From Streptantibioticus cattleyicolor NRRL 8057 = DSM 46488 (lineage in GTDB: Bacteria > Actinomycetota > Actinomycetes > Streptomycetales > Streptomycetaceae), in assembly GCF_000240165.1 (NCBI RefSeq), contig NC_017586.1, positions 3,968,001 to 4,032,000 on the forward strand: a stretch of DNA of 64,000 nucleotides. The letters are read 5' to 3'. The stretch's first letter is position 1; every line of letters starts with the position of its first letter. This document shows positions 46,073-54,413 of this stretch, piece by piece. The position numbers and the translations under genes were made by a program. The notes beneath the pieces were generated by a model. The model was not told the DNA's origin. It saw only the letters and a program-made list of their open reading frames with translations, and did not search any database.

Positions 46073-47275
46073 ATGCCGGATGCCCTGGATGATCGGGCGG
46101 GGATCGGGCGGCGCATCGCGCAGGCCCGCAAGACACGGGGGCTGACACAGACCGAGCTAGCTCGGCGTATCCCTTGCTCGAAGTCCCTCATTGCCCAGGT
46201 CGAAACAGGCCACAAGCCAGCCAGCCCCTCACTCACCGCCGGGGCTGCTCGCGCCCTCGGCATCCGCCTGGAACAACTCACCGGGCAGCCCTATGACGAC
46301 GCACGACAAGGCCGCGTCCACGACACCATCCCGCACATCCGCCGATCCCTGCTCTCCTGGGACCTTCCCGGCGAGGACTTGCCCGCCCGTCCGTTCGACG
46401 ACCTCGCCGCCGACGTAGCCAGGGCCTCGCAGCTCGGTCGCAAGGCGCGATACATGCAACTCGGGCAAATGCTGCCGTCGCTGCTCGACGAACTGTGCAC
46501 TGCCTGCCACGCCGCTGACGGCCGCGAGCAGCAACGGCTGTTCGGGCTTTTGTCGGAGGCGTACACCGGAGTCACCGCGATCGCCTATGCGTTGGGCGAG
46601 TTCGACCTTCGGTCGTTGGGCATGGACCGGGTGCAATGGGCCGCCCAAATGTCTGGTGATCCGCTGCGCGTGGCGCGTACCCAGTGGCAGCGGTCCACGC
46701 TGTTCTTGCAGGCCGCCGCCTACGACCGCGGTATGCGGCTGCTCGATCGGCTCCGCGGCGACCTCGGCGACGACATCGCACGTATGGAACCGGCGATGCT
46801 CTCGGTGTACGGCGCCGTACACCTGCGGTCGGCCATGTTCGCGGCCCGCGCTTCCAACGCCCAGGCCGCGCGGGACCACATCGCTGCGGCGCGCGATACC
46901 GCCCGAGTGTTGGGCGCTGACGCGAACCACTATGGGCTGGAGTTCGGGCCAACGAACGTGGACATCCACGCCTTGGGCATGGCAGTGGAGTTGTACGACG
47001 GGGCCGGGGTCGCTCGCTTGGCGGAGTCGACTCGGCTGCCGCCGGATATCGCGCCAGTGCGGGCAGGGCGTTGGTACATGGATCTTGCCAAGGGGTGGCT
47101 GGACTACGGCCAGCGTGACAGAGCCGTTGCGGCGATTGCGGCGGCCCGGAAGGTGTCGCCGGAGCAGGCGCGGAATCATCCCCAGGTACGGGAAACGGTG
47201 CGCACGCTCATTGAGTTGGAGAGGTACCGGAAGGATTCGCTGGTCGGGCTGGCTCACTGGCTGGGTATCATGTGA
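46073..47275 (+). CDS. XRE-family regulator with TPR-like C-terminus
   Basis: This 400-residue protein begins with a Cro/CI-type HTH (GRRIAQARKTRGLTQTELAR, then CSKSLIAQVETGHKPASPSL, about residues 10-60). About 300 residues of helical repeats follow (DRAVAAIAAARKVSPEQARN near the end), typical of Streptomyces XRE-TPR regulators that sense a small ligand or peptide. ATG 46073 is preceded by ACGGAG. A recombinase-like gene and a small Cys protein follow, a combination often seen on mobile islands. Confidence 0.85.
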   Translation: MPDALDDRAGIGRRIAQARKTRGLTQTELARRIPCSKSLIAQVETGHKPASPSLTAGAARALGIRLEQLTGQPYDDARQGRVHDTIPHIRRSLLSWDLPGEDLPARPFDDLAADVARASQLGRKARYMQLGQMLPSLLDELCTACHAADGREQQRLFGLLSEAYTGVTAIAYALGEFDLRSLGMDRVQWAAQMSGDPLRVARTQWQRSTLFLQAAAYDRGMRLLDRLRGDLGDDIARMEPAMLSVYGAVHLRSAMFAARASNAQAARDHIAAARDTARVLGADANHYGLEFGPTNVDIHALGMAVELYDGAGVARLAESTRLPPDIAPVRAGRWYMDLAKGWLDYGQRDRAVAAIAAARKVSPEQARNHPQVRETVRTLIELERYRKDSLVGLAHWLGIM

Positions 47276-47346
47276 AGTTTCACAGCTCGTGAAACTCGAA
47301 GCGCTCCACAGCGGGCAATCTGTGAGTTATCGATCACAGACCGTTG

Positions 47347-47760
47347 ATGGAGCCGACTTTGAGGAGCCCTCAGCCCACTCTCGCGTTCGTCTACGACCGA
47401 TGCTGCACCTCGGACACGACGGAGCTGGAGCGTCGCCTGAAAGCGTGCGGTGAGTACGTCGTCGCGCAGGGCTGGGGCTTCGGCGGCTGGTGGCGCGACA
47501 CCGGCGACCAGGCCCTGGTCAACGACCACCGACCCGCATTCGACACCCTGCTGCGCACGATGCGCGCCGCGGAAGGCTGCCAGCGGGTGTGCCTGGTCTA
47601 CGACTGGCACCGCCTCAGCCACGACCTCGGCAAGCGGACCATCCTGGTCCGCCGTCTGCTCGGGCTCGGTGCCACGGTCGAGACGTGCTTCGGCGAACGG
47701 ATGACCCCCGACGGCCGCCACGAGCCGCTCGGCTCCCTGTCCGGCATGCCGCTGACATGA
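47347..47760 (+). CDS. Serine-recombinase-like protein lacking the catalytic serine
   Basis: This 137-residue protein resembles only the N-terminal catalytic domain of serine recombinases: FVYDRCCTSD at residues 14-23, GWWRDTGDQ, HRPAFDTLLRTMRAAE, VCLVYDWHRLSHDL. The position of the nucleophilic Ser in the YxRxS motif is Cys20, while the Arg of RLS is kept. No DNA-binding domain follows. It may be a non-recombining regulatory relative. ATG 47347 is chosen over TTG 47344. The stop overlaps the next start (ATGA). Confidence 0.7.
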   Translation: MEPTLRSPQPTLAFVYDRCCTSDTTELERRLKACGEYVVAQGWGFGGWWRDTGDQALVNDHRPAFDTLLRTMRAAEGCQRVCLVYDWHRLSHDLGKRTILVRRLLGLGATVETCFGERMTPDGRHEPLGSLSGMPLT

Positions 47761-47972
47761 CCGGACGCTGCGGCTGGTGCCGCGAACCGAGGAACGACCT
47801 CGTCGCTGTCGGCTTCCACCCGGCGACGTCCGCCGGCGGCGTCAGCGTCTATGCCTGCGCCGGCTGCGTGGCCGCGCGCCAGCTCCTCCCGCTCGCCGAA
47901 CACCCGGTGGAGACCGACGGAACCCCGCGAATTCGGCCCAGCACCACCACGACGACCCGCACGGGCCAGTAG
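47757..47972 (+). CDS. Small zinc-ribbon-like protein
   Basis: This 71-residue protein has two CxxC pairs (CGWC near residue 5 and CAGC near residue 34) that could bind one zinc ion, followed by a Thr-rich tail. It is co-translated with the recombinase-like protein through an ATGA overlap. No family recognised. Confidence 0.6.
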   Translation: MTGRCGWCREPRNDLVAVGFHPATSAGGVSVYACAGCVAARQLLPLAEHPVETDGTPRIRPSTTTTTRTGQ

Positions 47973-48267
47973 CCCCTGCCGCGGGGTCGAACGGACCTCT
48001 GCGGCAGGTAGACCCCACACCGGCCGGACGTCTGGACAGCAACCCCGGCCGACGTGGGCGCGTGCACGACGGCCGCGGGGACGAACCCCGTACCCGGCGC
48101 GACACGGGAGCGATCCTGTGCGCGACATTCCCGGCGTGGCCCACGCCGACCCCGAGGAAGAGCCCGGCGACGGGGGCAGCCCCGGCCCGGACGTGGACGA
48201 CGGCAGGGGCGGCGCCCCCAGCCCCGGCCACTGACCACGACGGCCCCCACGCACCCGGCGTGGGGGC

Positions 48268-48582
48268 ATGCTCGGCACCGTGCCCGTGCCCGGACGGTCC
48301 GGCGGCGACCCGGACCTGTGGGCCGCGGCCACCACGCACCTGCCCGTCACCGAGGCCGCCCGCGCCGACGGACCACCGCGCTGGTTCATCTGCGCGGGCG
48401 CCGGAAGCCGCATCACCCGCGCTCCCCGCACACTCGACGTCCGCGTCGTGGCCTGGTCGCTCACGAACGGACGCGGCTTCACCCTCAACGGGACCTACTT
48501 CGGCCACGACAACGGCCACATCGGACGCCTGTGCTTCGGCGAACCGACCCTCACCGCACGCGCCCACGCGGTGCTCACCTGA
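48268..48582 (+). CDS. Hypothetical protein
   Basis: This 104-residue protein is not recognised. It reads like a compact cytosolic domain (PRWFICAGAGSRITRAPRTL, FTLNGTYFGHDNGHIGRLCF). ATG 48268 lacks a clear ribosome site; GTG 48280 is possible. The 295-bp spacer before it (47973-48267) holds nothing that I can support. Confidence 0.5.
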   Translation: MLGTVPVPGRSGGDPDLWAAATTHLPVTEAARADGPPRWFICAGAGSRITRAPRTLDVRVVAWSLTNGRGFTLNGTYFGHDNGHIGRLCFGEPTLTARAHAVLT

Positions 48583-48696
48583 CGAGCCCGCACGAACCCG
48601 AACGAGCCCGCACGTTCTCTCCATGGCGCACGGACGCGCCGTCGCACGTCACAAACCCGGCGACGCCGACGATCGGCCTCGGGATACTGGGTGCCC

Positions 48697-49443
48697 ATGG
48701 ATGAGGTCGAGGTCGTCGTCGCCCATTCCGAGCGGGCGACTCTGCGCGTCGGTGATGTGTTCCTGAAGGTGGACGCGGATCAGGCGCGTATCGATACCGA
48801 GGTCGAGGCGATGGCGTTGGTGCCGGTCCCGACGCCGGAGGTTCTGTGGCGCAAGCCGCCGGTGCTCGCGATCTCCGCGGTGAGGGGGACGGCGCTGGGT
48901 CGCCTCGGTGAGCCGTCGACCGCGTCCCCGGCGGCGTGGGCCGCGGCGGGTGCCACCGTCCGGAGGGTGCACGACGCACCGTTGCCGCCGTGGCCCGGGC
49001 GGGCCGGCCGGGGTGTTGAGGAGTTGGCGGCGAATCTCGACGGTGAGTGTGAGTGGCTGGCGGCCAACGGCGTCCTGCCCGCCGAGTTGGTCACCCGGAA
49101 CCGCCAGGTCGCCCAGGCGGCGTTCCGGCCGTGGGCTCCGGTGTTCACGCACGGCGACTTGCAGATCGCTCACGTGTTCGTCGACGGTGACGAGGTCACG
49201 GGCATCATCGACTGGTCCGAGGCGGGTCAGGGCGATGCCCTGTACGACCTCGCCACCTTGACGCTGGGACACGAGGAGCACCTCGGCGATGTCGTCGCCG
49301 GTTACGGCACCGACGTCGACCTCGACGTGATCCGCGCGTGGTGGTCGTTGCGAAGCCTGCTGGGGGTTCGCTGGCTGATCGAGCACGGCTTCGACCCGTC
49401 CGCTCCGGGATGTGAGGTCGACGTGCTGAAATCCCGGATGTGA
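48697..49443 (+). CDS. Aminoglycoside-phosphotransferase-fold kinase-like protein
   Basis: This 248-residue protein has the APH/choline-kinase fold: an N-lobe strand VFLKVDAD, the catalytic loop FTHGDLQIAHVFV (His152-x-Asp154) and the metal-binding GIIDWSEAGQGDALYDLATL (Asp near residue 173). The usual Asn seven residues after the loop His is His159 here, so magnesium binding may differ or the family uses His. Possible roles are antibiotic or small-molecule phosphorylation; the substrate is unknown. ATG 48697 is chosen, GTG 48691 is possible. Confidence 0.82.
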   Translation: MDEVEVVVAHSERATLRVGDVFLKVDADQARIDTEVEAMALVPVPTPEVLWRKPPVLAISAVRGTALGRLGEPSTASPAAWAAAGATVRRVHDAPLPPWPGRAGRGVEELAANLDGECEWLAANGVLPAELVTRNRQVAQAAFRPWAPVFTHGDLQIAHVFVDGDEVTGIIDWSEAGQGDALYDLATLTLGHEEHLGDVVAGYGTDVDLDVIRAWWSLRSLLGVRWLIEHGFDPSAPGCEVDVLKSRM

Positions 49444-49599
49444 CGCCGCGCGGGCCGGACCGGCAACTCCGATCCATTATCGGGTGGTTCAACGCTGCGA
49501 GGTGTCGCCCTCGGTGGGGATTTGCTCGGGCAAGGTCTTCGATAACGCACGCCCGCCGGAAGGGCGTGGTGTGAACAAGGTCGGATAACGACAGCGGGA

Positions 49600-50061
49600 T
49601 TAGAGGCAGGGGGAGAAGGGGCGGAAAGGGAAAGGGGGTTCGCGGAGGAGGACCCAGACGCGTTTGCCGGTGTCGGTGGGGGTGGCACCCCAGGCGTCGG
49701 CGAGGGTGGAGATGAGGAAGAGGCCGCGGCCGGATTCGGAGAGGGAGTCGGGGGCGGCGCGGAGGACGGGGAGGGCGGGAGAATAGTCGGAGACGGCGGC
49801 GAGAACGGTGTTGGGCGTCGATTCGAGCACGAGTTCGCATTCGGGGCTCTCGACGTGCCGGTGGACGTTGGCCAGTATCTCCGTGACGCACATGGCGGCG
49901 GTGTCCGCGAGGGTGGGGTGACCCCAGAGGCCCAGGTGGGACGTGATGAGTTGACGGACCGTGGCGAAGAGGGCCGGGTCCGCCAACAGGCGCAGGACGT
50001 AGCGCTGTTCGGCGAGGGCGGCGGGCCCTGTCATCACCTCGGGTGGAGATTCCGGCTTCAT
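49600..50061 (-). CDS. RsbW-like ATP-binding protein (HATPase_c)
   Basis: This 153-residue protein has the GHKL ATPase motifs of anti-sigma-factor kinases: N-box VTEILANVHRHV (about residue 63), G1 box AVSDYSPALP and G2-like SESGRGLFLISTLADAWG. In Streptomyces such proteins are commonly encoded beside XRE-DUF397 pairs (abaA/whiJ-type clusters). The XRE and DUF397 genes at 51025-52082 are its likely partners, now separated by an IS copy inserted 26 bp upstream of its ATG (50061). Confidence 0.85.
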   Translation of the reverse strand: MKPESPPEVMTGPAALAEQRYVLRLLADPALFATVRQLITSHLGLWGHPTLADTAAMCVTEILANVHRHVESPECELVLESTPNTVLAAVSDYSPALPVLRAAPDSLSESGRGLFLISTLADAWGATPTDTGKRVWVLLREPPFPFRPFSPCL

Positions 50062-50087
50062 GCTTCCACATTCCCCAAGTCTGGCTA

Positions 50088-50956
50088 AGGGCTGTCCCGT
50101 AACTGCTGGTCACGGGTGAGATGATCTTGCTGTGTCTGGTGTGATCACGGCGTCTGAGCCCTCCTGGATAGCCCCGTTCACTGGGCTGAGCCCGCGCCAG
50201 TTCGGCAAGCTGATCACCGCGCTCCGGCGTGAGGGTGTGGACCCGGTGCGCAAGGGTCGGCCATGGAGCCTGCCGCTGGAGGACCGCGTGCTCCTGATCG
50301 CCGCGTACTGGCGGACGAACCTGACCCTGCGCCAACTGGCCCCGCTGTTCGGGGTGTCCAAGTCGGCGGCCGACCGCATCATCGACCACCTCGGGCCCGC
50401 GCTCGCGCTCCAGCAGCGCAAGCGGTTCCGCAAGGACACCGTGCTCATCGTGGACGGCACCCTCGTTCCCACCCGTGACCACACCATCGCCGAGCAGTCC
50501 AAGAACTACCGGTACTCCACCAACCACCAGGTCGTCATCGACGCCGACACCCGGCTCGTCGTCGCGGTCGGCCGACCAGTCGCAGGCAACCGCAACGACT
50601 GCAAGGCGTGGGAGCTGTCCGGCGCGAAAGACGCCGTCGGCAAGACCACGGTCATCGCAGATGGCGGCTACCGGGGCACCGGCCTGGTCATCCCGCACCG
50701 CCGCGAGAAGGGCCAGACCGAACTCCCGGAATGGAAGGAGGAGCACAACGCCTCCCACCGCAAAGTCCGCGCCCGTGTAGAGCACGTCTTCGCCCGGATG
50801 AAGGGCTGGAAGATCCTTCGCGACTGCCGGCTGAAGGGCGACGGCGTCCAGCACGCCATGCTCGGCATCGCCCGCCTGCACAACCTCGTCCTTGCCGGGT
50901 GACGCAGAAACCAGCAGGCCACCAGACCCGTCAGAGATCATTTACGGGACAGCCCT
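50088..50956 (+). mobile_element. IS5-family insertion sequence, copy 2
   Basis: This 869-bp element is oriented opposite to copy 1, with the same terminal repeats and flanked by TA (50086-50087 and 50957-50958) within a CTAG site. The only difference from copy 1 that I find is G at 50450. It sits between the divergent RsbW-like and XRE genes. Confidence 0.93.
50132..50902 (+). CDS. IS5-family transposase (DDE_4 type)
   Basis: This 256-residue protein is identical to the transposase at 41115-41885 except for Val instead of Met just before the first catalytic Asp (VLIVDGTLVP). All DDE residues are present, so either copy could move both. Confidence 0.95.
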   Translation: MSGVITASEPSWIAPFTGLSPRQFGKLITALRREGVDPVRKGRPWSLPLEDRVLLIAAYWRTNLTLRQLAPLFGVSKSAADRIIDHLGPALALQQRKRFRKDTVLIVDGTLVPTRDHTIAEQSKNYRYSTNHQVVIDADTRLVVAVGRPVAGNRNDCKAWELSGAKDAVGKTTVIADGGYRGTGLVIPHRREKGQTELPEWKEEHNASHRKVRARVEHVFARMKGWKILRDCRLKGDGVQHAMLGIARLHNLVLAG

Positions 50957-51024
50957 TAGCCTGACCAGACACAAAGCGTTCCCACAAGTCGCTGTGGAGG
51001 AACGGGTCGGGGAGGGTGATGGTT

Positions 51025-51834
51025 ATGGCGAATGTAGAAGGTTCCGACAACATGCGGATGTACGGGGCCCTCGTGCGTCACCTGCGCACCAGGCAGAAGA
51101 TCTCACTGGAACGTCTCGCCGCCCACTGCGGCTACTCCAAGTCTCTCGTCGCCGCGATCGAGACCGGGATCCGCATGCCCAGCATGTATTTCATCCGCAA
51201 GGCCGCCGAAATCCTCGGCGAAGACGCGCTGCTCATGGAGCTGGCCGAGCATCTGTCGCGGGACACCTACCCGCACTGGTTCCTGGACTACCTTGATCTG
51301 GAACGCCGTGCTCGCGCCATCCATTCGTACCAGGCCCACGTGCTTCCGGGTCTGCTGCAGACCGAAGAGACCGCGCGTGCGGTCCTGTCCGCCTACCGGC
51401 CGGTCATCGACGACAAGGACATCGAGGAACGAGTCGCCGGTCGCATGGCCCGGCAAACGATCTTCGACCGCAAGCCGACCCCGGTCCTGAGCTTCGTGCT
51501 CGAACTGATCACCATCACTCGGCCCATTGGCGGGCCCGAAGTCCATCGGGCGCAACTGGAACGGTTGTTGTTCGATGCGCAGCGACGAAATGTCGAGATC
51601 CAGATCATGCCGCCGGATCGGGAGACGCACTCCGCGCTCGACGGCCCCTTCACGCTGATCGAGACCTACGACAACCGTCGCCTCGCCTACGTCGAAGGTC
51701 AGCACGGCAGCCGTCTCATCGAAGATCCGCTGACCGTCAGCGACATGGACGCACGGTATGGGATCATCCGCGCACAGGCTTTCAGTCCCGAAGAGTCCTT
51801 GCGTCTCATCGAACAGGTGGCAAAGGAACTATGA
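51025..51834 (+). CDS. XRE-family regulator (DUF5753 type)
   Basis: This 269-residue protein has an N-terminal HTH (ALVRHLRTRQKISLERLAAH, then YSKSLVAAIETGIRMPS) and a C-terminal DUF5753 domain (YQAHVLPGLLQTEETARAVL, TLIETYDNRRLAYVEGQHGS). Such regulators work with the DUF397 protein encoded directly downstream and control development or antibiotic genes in Streptomyces. ATG 51025 is 9 nt after GGGGAGG; ATG 51019 and GTG 51016 are possible. The stop overlaps the DUF397 start. Confidence 0.92.
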   Translation: MANVEGSDNMRMYGALVRHLRTRQKISLERLAAHCGYSKSLVAAIETGIRMPSMYFIRKAAEILGEDALLMELAEHLSRDTYPHWFLDYLDLERRARAIHSYQAHVLPGLLQTEETARAVLSAYRPVIDDKDIEERVAGRMARQTIFDRKPTPVLSFVLELITITRPIGGPEVHRAQLERLLFDAQRRNVEIQIMPPDRETHSALDGPFTLIETYDNRRLAYVEGQHGSRLIEDPLTVSDMDARYGIIRAQAFSPEESLRLIEQVAKEL

Positions 51835-52082
51835 GCACTGACCTCGTGTGGTTCAAGTCCAGCTACAGCGGCAACCAGGGCGGCAACTGCGTCGAAATCG
51901 CCCTGGACTGGCGGAAGTCGAGCTACAGCGGCAACCAGGGCGGGGACTGCGTCGAGGTGGCCTCCTGCCCCTCCGTGGTGCATGTGCGGGACTCGAAGGA
52001 CAAGAGTGGGCCGACGTTGACGTTCGCGCCGGAGGAGTGGTCGGCGTTCGTGGCGTTCGCGGCCGACGTGACGGTAGAGTAA
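51831..52082 (+). CDS. DUF397 protein with an internal duplication
   Basis: This 83-residue DUF397 protein is the small partner of the XRE regulator. It contains two adjacent 20-residue units, WFKSSYSGNQGGNCVEIA (from Trp7) and WRKSSYSGNQGGDCVEVA (from Trp27); normal DUF397 proteins have one. At DNA level the units are 51849-51908 and 51909-51968, exactly 60 bp each. The rest (VVHVRDSKDKSGPTLTF, EEWSAFVAF) is typical. Translational coupling to the XRE gene is by ATGA. Confidence 0.92.
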   Translation: MSTDLVWFKSSYSGNQGGNCVEIALDWRKSSYSGNQGGDCVEVASCPSVVHVRDSKDKSGPTLTFAPEEWSAFVAFAADVTVE

Positions 52083-52105
52083 TCGTCCGATCACGGACCG
52101 AAAGC

Positions 52106-52140
52106 GGCCCTCAGAGGTGCGCCAACACCGCCTGAGGGCC
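52106..52140 (+). terminator. Terminator of the XRE-DUF397 operon
   Basis: GGCCCTCAG (52106-52114) pairs with CTGAGGGCC (52132-52140), with an inner GGTG/CACC stem, 24 nt after the DUF397 stop. Confidence 0.85.
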
Positions 52141-52178
52141 TCACCGCCAAGTGCTTAAAACTCAGAGGAGCACCTGGG

Positions 52179-53039
52179 ATGTTCAGGCATGCTATCGCGC
52201 CTGCGCGTTTCTTCTCGCAGACGCCGAACGACCTCATTCGTCATCCACGGTTGACCGGGTGTGCGGTCCGGTTGCTTCAGTGGGCGTTGTCGTTGCCGGA
52301 GGGGTCCCGCGAGACGATCACGTCGATCGCGGAGAAGATGCCGGAGGGGCGGACGACGGTCCGTAATGCCCGGCGTCAGTTGGAGGCGGAGGGGTATCTG
52401 CACACGCGGCGCCGTCAGGATCCGGTGACGGGGCGGTGGACGACCCAAGTGCTCGTCAGCAACGTGCCGTTGCGGGAGCCGGAGGCGGTCGAGGCCGCGT
52501 TCGGGCAGGTGGCGCCGGGTGACCGTGGGCCGACGGTCGGTGCGCCGGCCGTTCGCGCCGTCGGCACGTCCACCAAGGTGGAGAAGAACGAGGAGAAGAC
52601 CCCCAACCCGCCCGACCGGGAGGCCGACCAGGACGTCCCGCCTGAGCGCGGGCGGGCCGCCGCGTTGCTGGCGCGGCTCGGTGAGCGTGAGCCCCGGTTG
52701 CGGCTGGGGGCGCCGGAAGCGGTGCGGTTGGCGCCGTTGGCGGCGGCCGTGTTGGCCGGGGGAGTGCCGGAGAGTGTGTTGGGGGAGACGTTGGCGGCCG
52801 GGTTGCCGCCGGTGGTGCATGCCCCGGCCGCGTTCCTTACGCACCGATTGAAGGCCAAACTTACTCATGAGGGTGAGGAACGTCCCCGACGGTTGCCGTG
52901 CGGGCCGTTGCCGGAGTGTGAGGCGTGCCGGGATCCGTTGCCACGCGGGTCGTCGGCCGGGCGGTGTCGGCGGTGTACGGCGGCGGGCGGATACCGCTCA
53001 GTAGCATGGCCGCTTCATGCATCGTCGCTACGGAGCTAG
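52179..53039 (+). CDS. Winged-HTH protein with C-terminal zinc-ribbon-like region
   Basis: This 286-residue protein starts with a winged HTH (HPRLTGCAVRLLQWALSL, EKMPEGRTTVRNARRQLEAE) like plasmid replication or helix-turn-helix proteins common in Streptomyces. The middle is charged and Pro-rich; the C-terminus has a CxxC pair and CRRC that may bind zinc. ATG 52179 follows AGAGGAGC. Probably a DNA-binding protein; target unknown. Confidence 0.75.
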   Translation: MFRHAIAPARFFSQTPNDLIRHPRLTGCAVRLLQWALSLPEGSRETITSIAEKMPEGRTTVRNARRQLEAEGYLHTRRRQDPVTGRWTTQVLVSNVPLREPEAVEAAFGQVAPGDRGPTVGAPAVRAVGTSTKVEKNEEKTPNPPDREADQDVPPERGRAAALLARLGEREPRLRLGAPEAVRLAPLAAAVLAGGVPESVLGETLAAGLPPVVHAPAAFLTHRLKAKLTHEGEERPRRLPCGPLPECEACRDPLPRGSSAGRCRRCTAAGGYRSVAWPLHASSLRS

Positions 53040-53047
53040 GAGCAGCC

Positions 53048-53770
53048 ATGCCGGATGAGCGAGCGGCCGTGACCGATGGCAGACGGATCGCGTTCCGGGG
53101 GGCGGCGTGTGCCGCGGGTGTGGCGGGGCTGGTGGGGACGACGGCGCAGAGCCTGAGTCAGCCGGGGCCGGCGGAGTTCTGGATCTACTTCACGTTCCAG
53201 AGCAACCTGTTGCTGGCGGTGTTCTTCGGGGTGCTCGTCGGGCGTGAGGTGCGCGGGGCGGGGGAGCCGGGGCCGTTCCTGCGCGGGGCGAAGGGCGCGG
53301 TGACGCTGTACATCCTGATCACCGGGTTGGTGTTCAACCTGTTGCTGGCGAATCCGGCGAGCCCGTTCTACACCGTGCAGAAGGATTCGCACTATTTGTG
53401 GTACAGCGTGCTGCTGCATGTGGTGGCGCCGGTGATGGCGTTGCTGGACTGGTTGATGTTCGGGCCGCGCGGGAGCCTGCGGTGGCGGCATGCGGCGATG
53501 TGGCTGGCGTACCCGTTGGCGTATCTGGCGTTCGCGCTGATCAGGGGCGCGGTGGTGACGACGGGGACGTTGTACCCGTACCCGTTCCTCGACGTGGCGA
53601 AGTCGGGGTACGGGCAGGTGACGGTGAACTGCTGCGCGCTGGCGGTGGCGTTCTGGCTGCTGGGCGTCGGGCTGGTGGCGCTGGACCGGCGGGCGGCGGG
53701 GCGGGGCGGGGACGAGGTGGCGGTGGCCGAGGACGTCCCCGCGCCGACGGCGGTCAGTCGGCGGCGTTGA
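53048..53770 (+). CDS. Pr6Pr family membrane protein
   Basis: This 240-residue protein has six likely membrane segments and matches the Pr6Pr/FAR-17a-like family: FWIYFTFQSNLLLAVFFGVL near residue 43, YSVLLHVVAPVMALLDWLMF and GYGQVTVNCCALAVAFWLLG. Function unknown. ATG 53048 follows AGGAGCAGCC. Its last 17 nt overlap the convergent SnoaL-like gene. Confidence 0.85.
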   Translation: MPDERAAVTDGRRIAFRGAACAAGVAGLVGTTAQSLSQPGPAEFWIYFTFQSNLLLAVFFGVLVGREVRGAGEPGPFLRGAKGAVTLYILITGLVFNLLLANPASPFYTVQKDSHYLWYSVLLHVVAPVMALLDWLMFGPRGSLRWRHAAMWLAYPLAYLAFALIRGAVVTTGTLYPYPFLDVAKSGYGQVTVNCCALAVAFWLLGVGLVALDRRAAGRGGDEVAVAEDVPAPTAVSRRR

Positions 53771-54164
53771 ACGCGCGGGCCAGGGCGAGGCTGTCCTCGA
53801 ACGCCAGATAGCGCGTGATCAGGCCGTTCTCGACCACGAAGTGGAAGGCGAACGGCGAGGCGAAGATCTTGCCGGTGGACTTGACGAGCTGTTCCATGTC
53901 GCCGAGGGCCACCGCGTGGACGCCGTCGGCCACGATGTGGCGGCAGGTGAAGTGCTTGGTCTCCAGGTGTCCACGCAGCTCCGTGTAGAACTGCCCGGCC
54001 TCCTCGCGGGTGGTGCGCCTGCCGACCCAGGGCACCGCGTCGGAGCCGTAGATGTACCAGTCGATCCGCTCGGCGAACAGGTCGCCCACGGTCTCCGGTT
54101 CGCCGTCGCGGACGCGGCGGAAGAACTCCTCGACGACGGCGCGGGTCTCGGCGGTGTCGCTCAT
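53754..54164 (-). CDS. SnoaL-like (NTF2-fold) protein
   Basis: This 136-residue protein has the NTF2-like pattern of SnoaL ketosteroid-isomerase relatives (VVEEFFRRVRDGEPETVGDL, WVGRRTTREEAGQFYTEL, FHFVVENGLITRYLAFED). It could bind a small hydrophobic ligand or act as isomerase; no specific substrate is indicated. ATG 54164 follows GGAGAGGACGCC. Confidence 0.85.
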   Translation of the reverse strand: MSDTAETRAVVEEFFRRVRDGEPETVGDLFAERIDWYIYGSDAVPWVGRRTTREEAGQFYTELRGHLETKHFTCRHIVADGVHAVALGDMEQLVKSTGKIFASPFAFHFVVENGLITRYLAFEDSLALARAFNAAD

Positions 54165-54413
54165 GGCGTCCTCTCCGTTCAGGTCTTCTCGGCCATGCGG
54201 GATCAGCTCGCTCGCTCGTCCTTGATCCACGGCGAGTGGGCGGCGCAGCCTATTCCCCACCGGGACGTACTGCCGTACACCACTCGGTGGAGTGGTGGAG
54301 ATTCACGCGGGTTGACGAGTGGGGTGGGGGCGTTGCCATCACGGGGGTGATGGCGGGGCGGAATTTCCGTCCGGAAAGCGGGAATTCGGTGGTGGGGGCG
54401 GAAATTCGGCGCG

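Noticed and set aside
41061-50956. Proof of composite transposition by outer target duplications
   Set aside because: The duplication is only TA in CTAG and occurs at each end of each copy, so it cannot distinguish one composite event from two single insertions.
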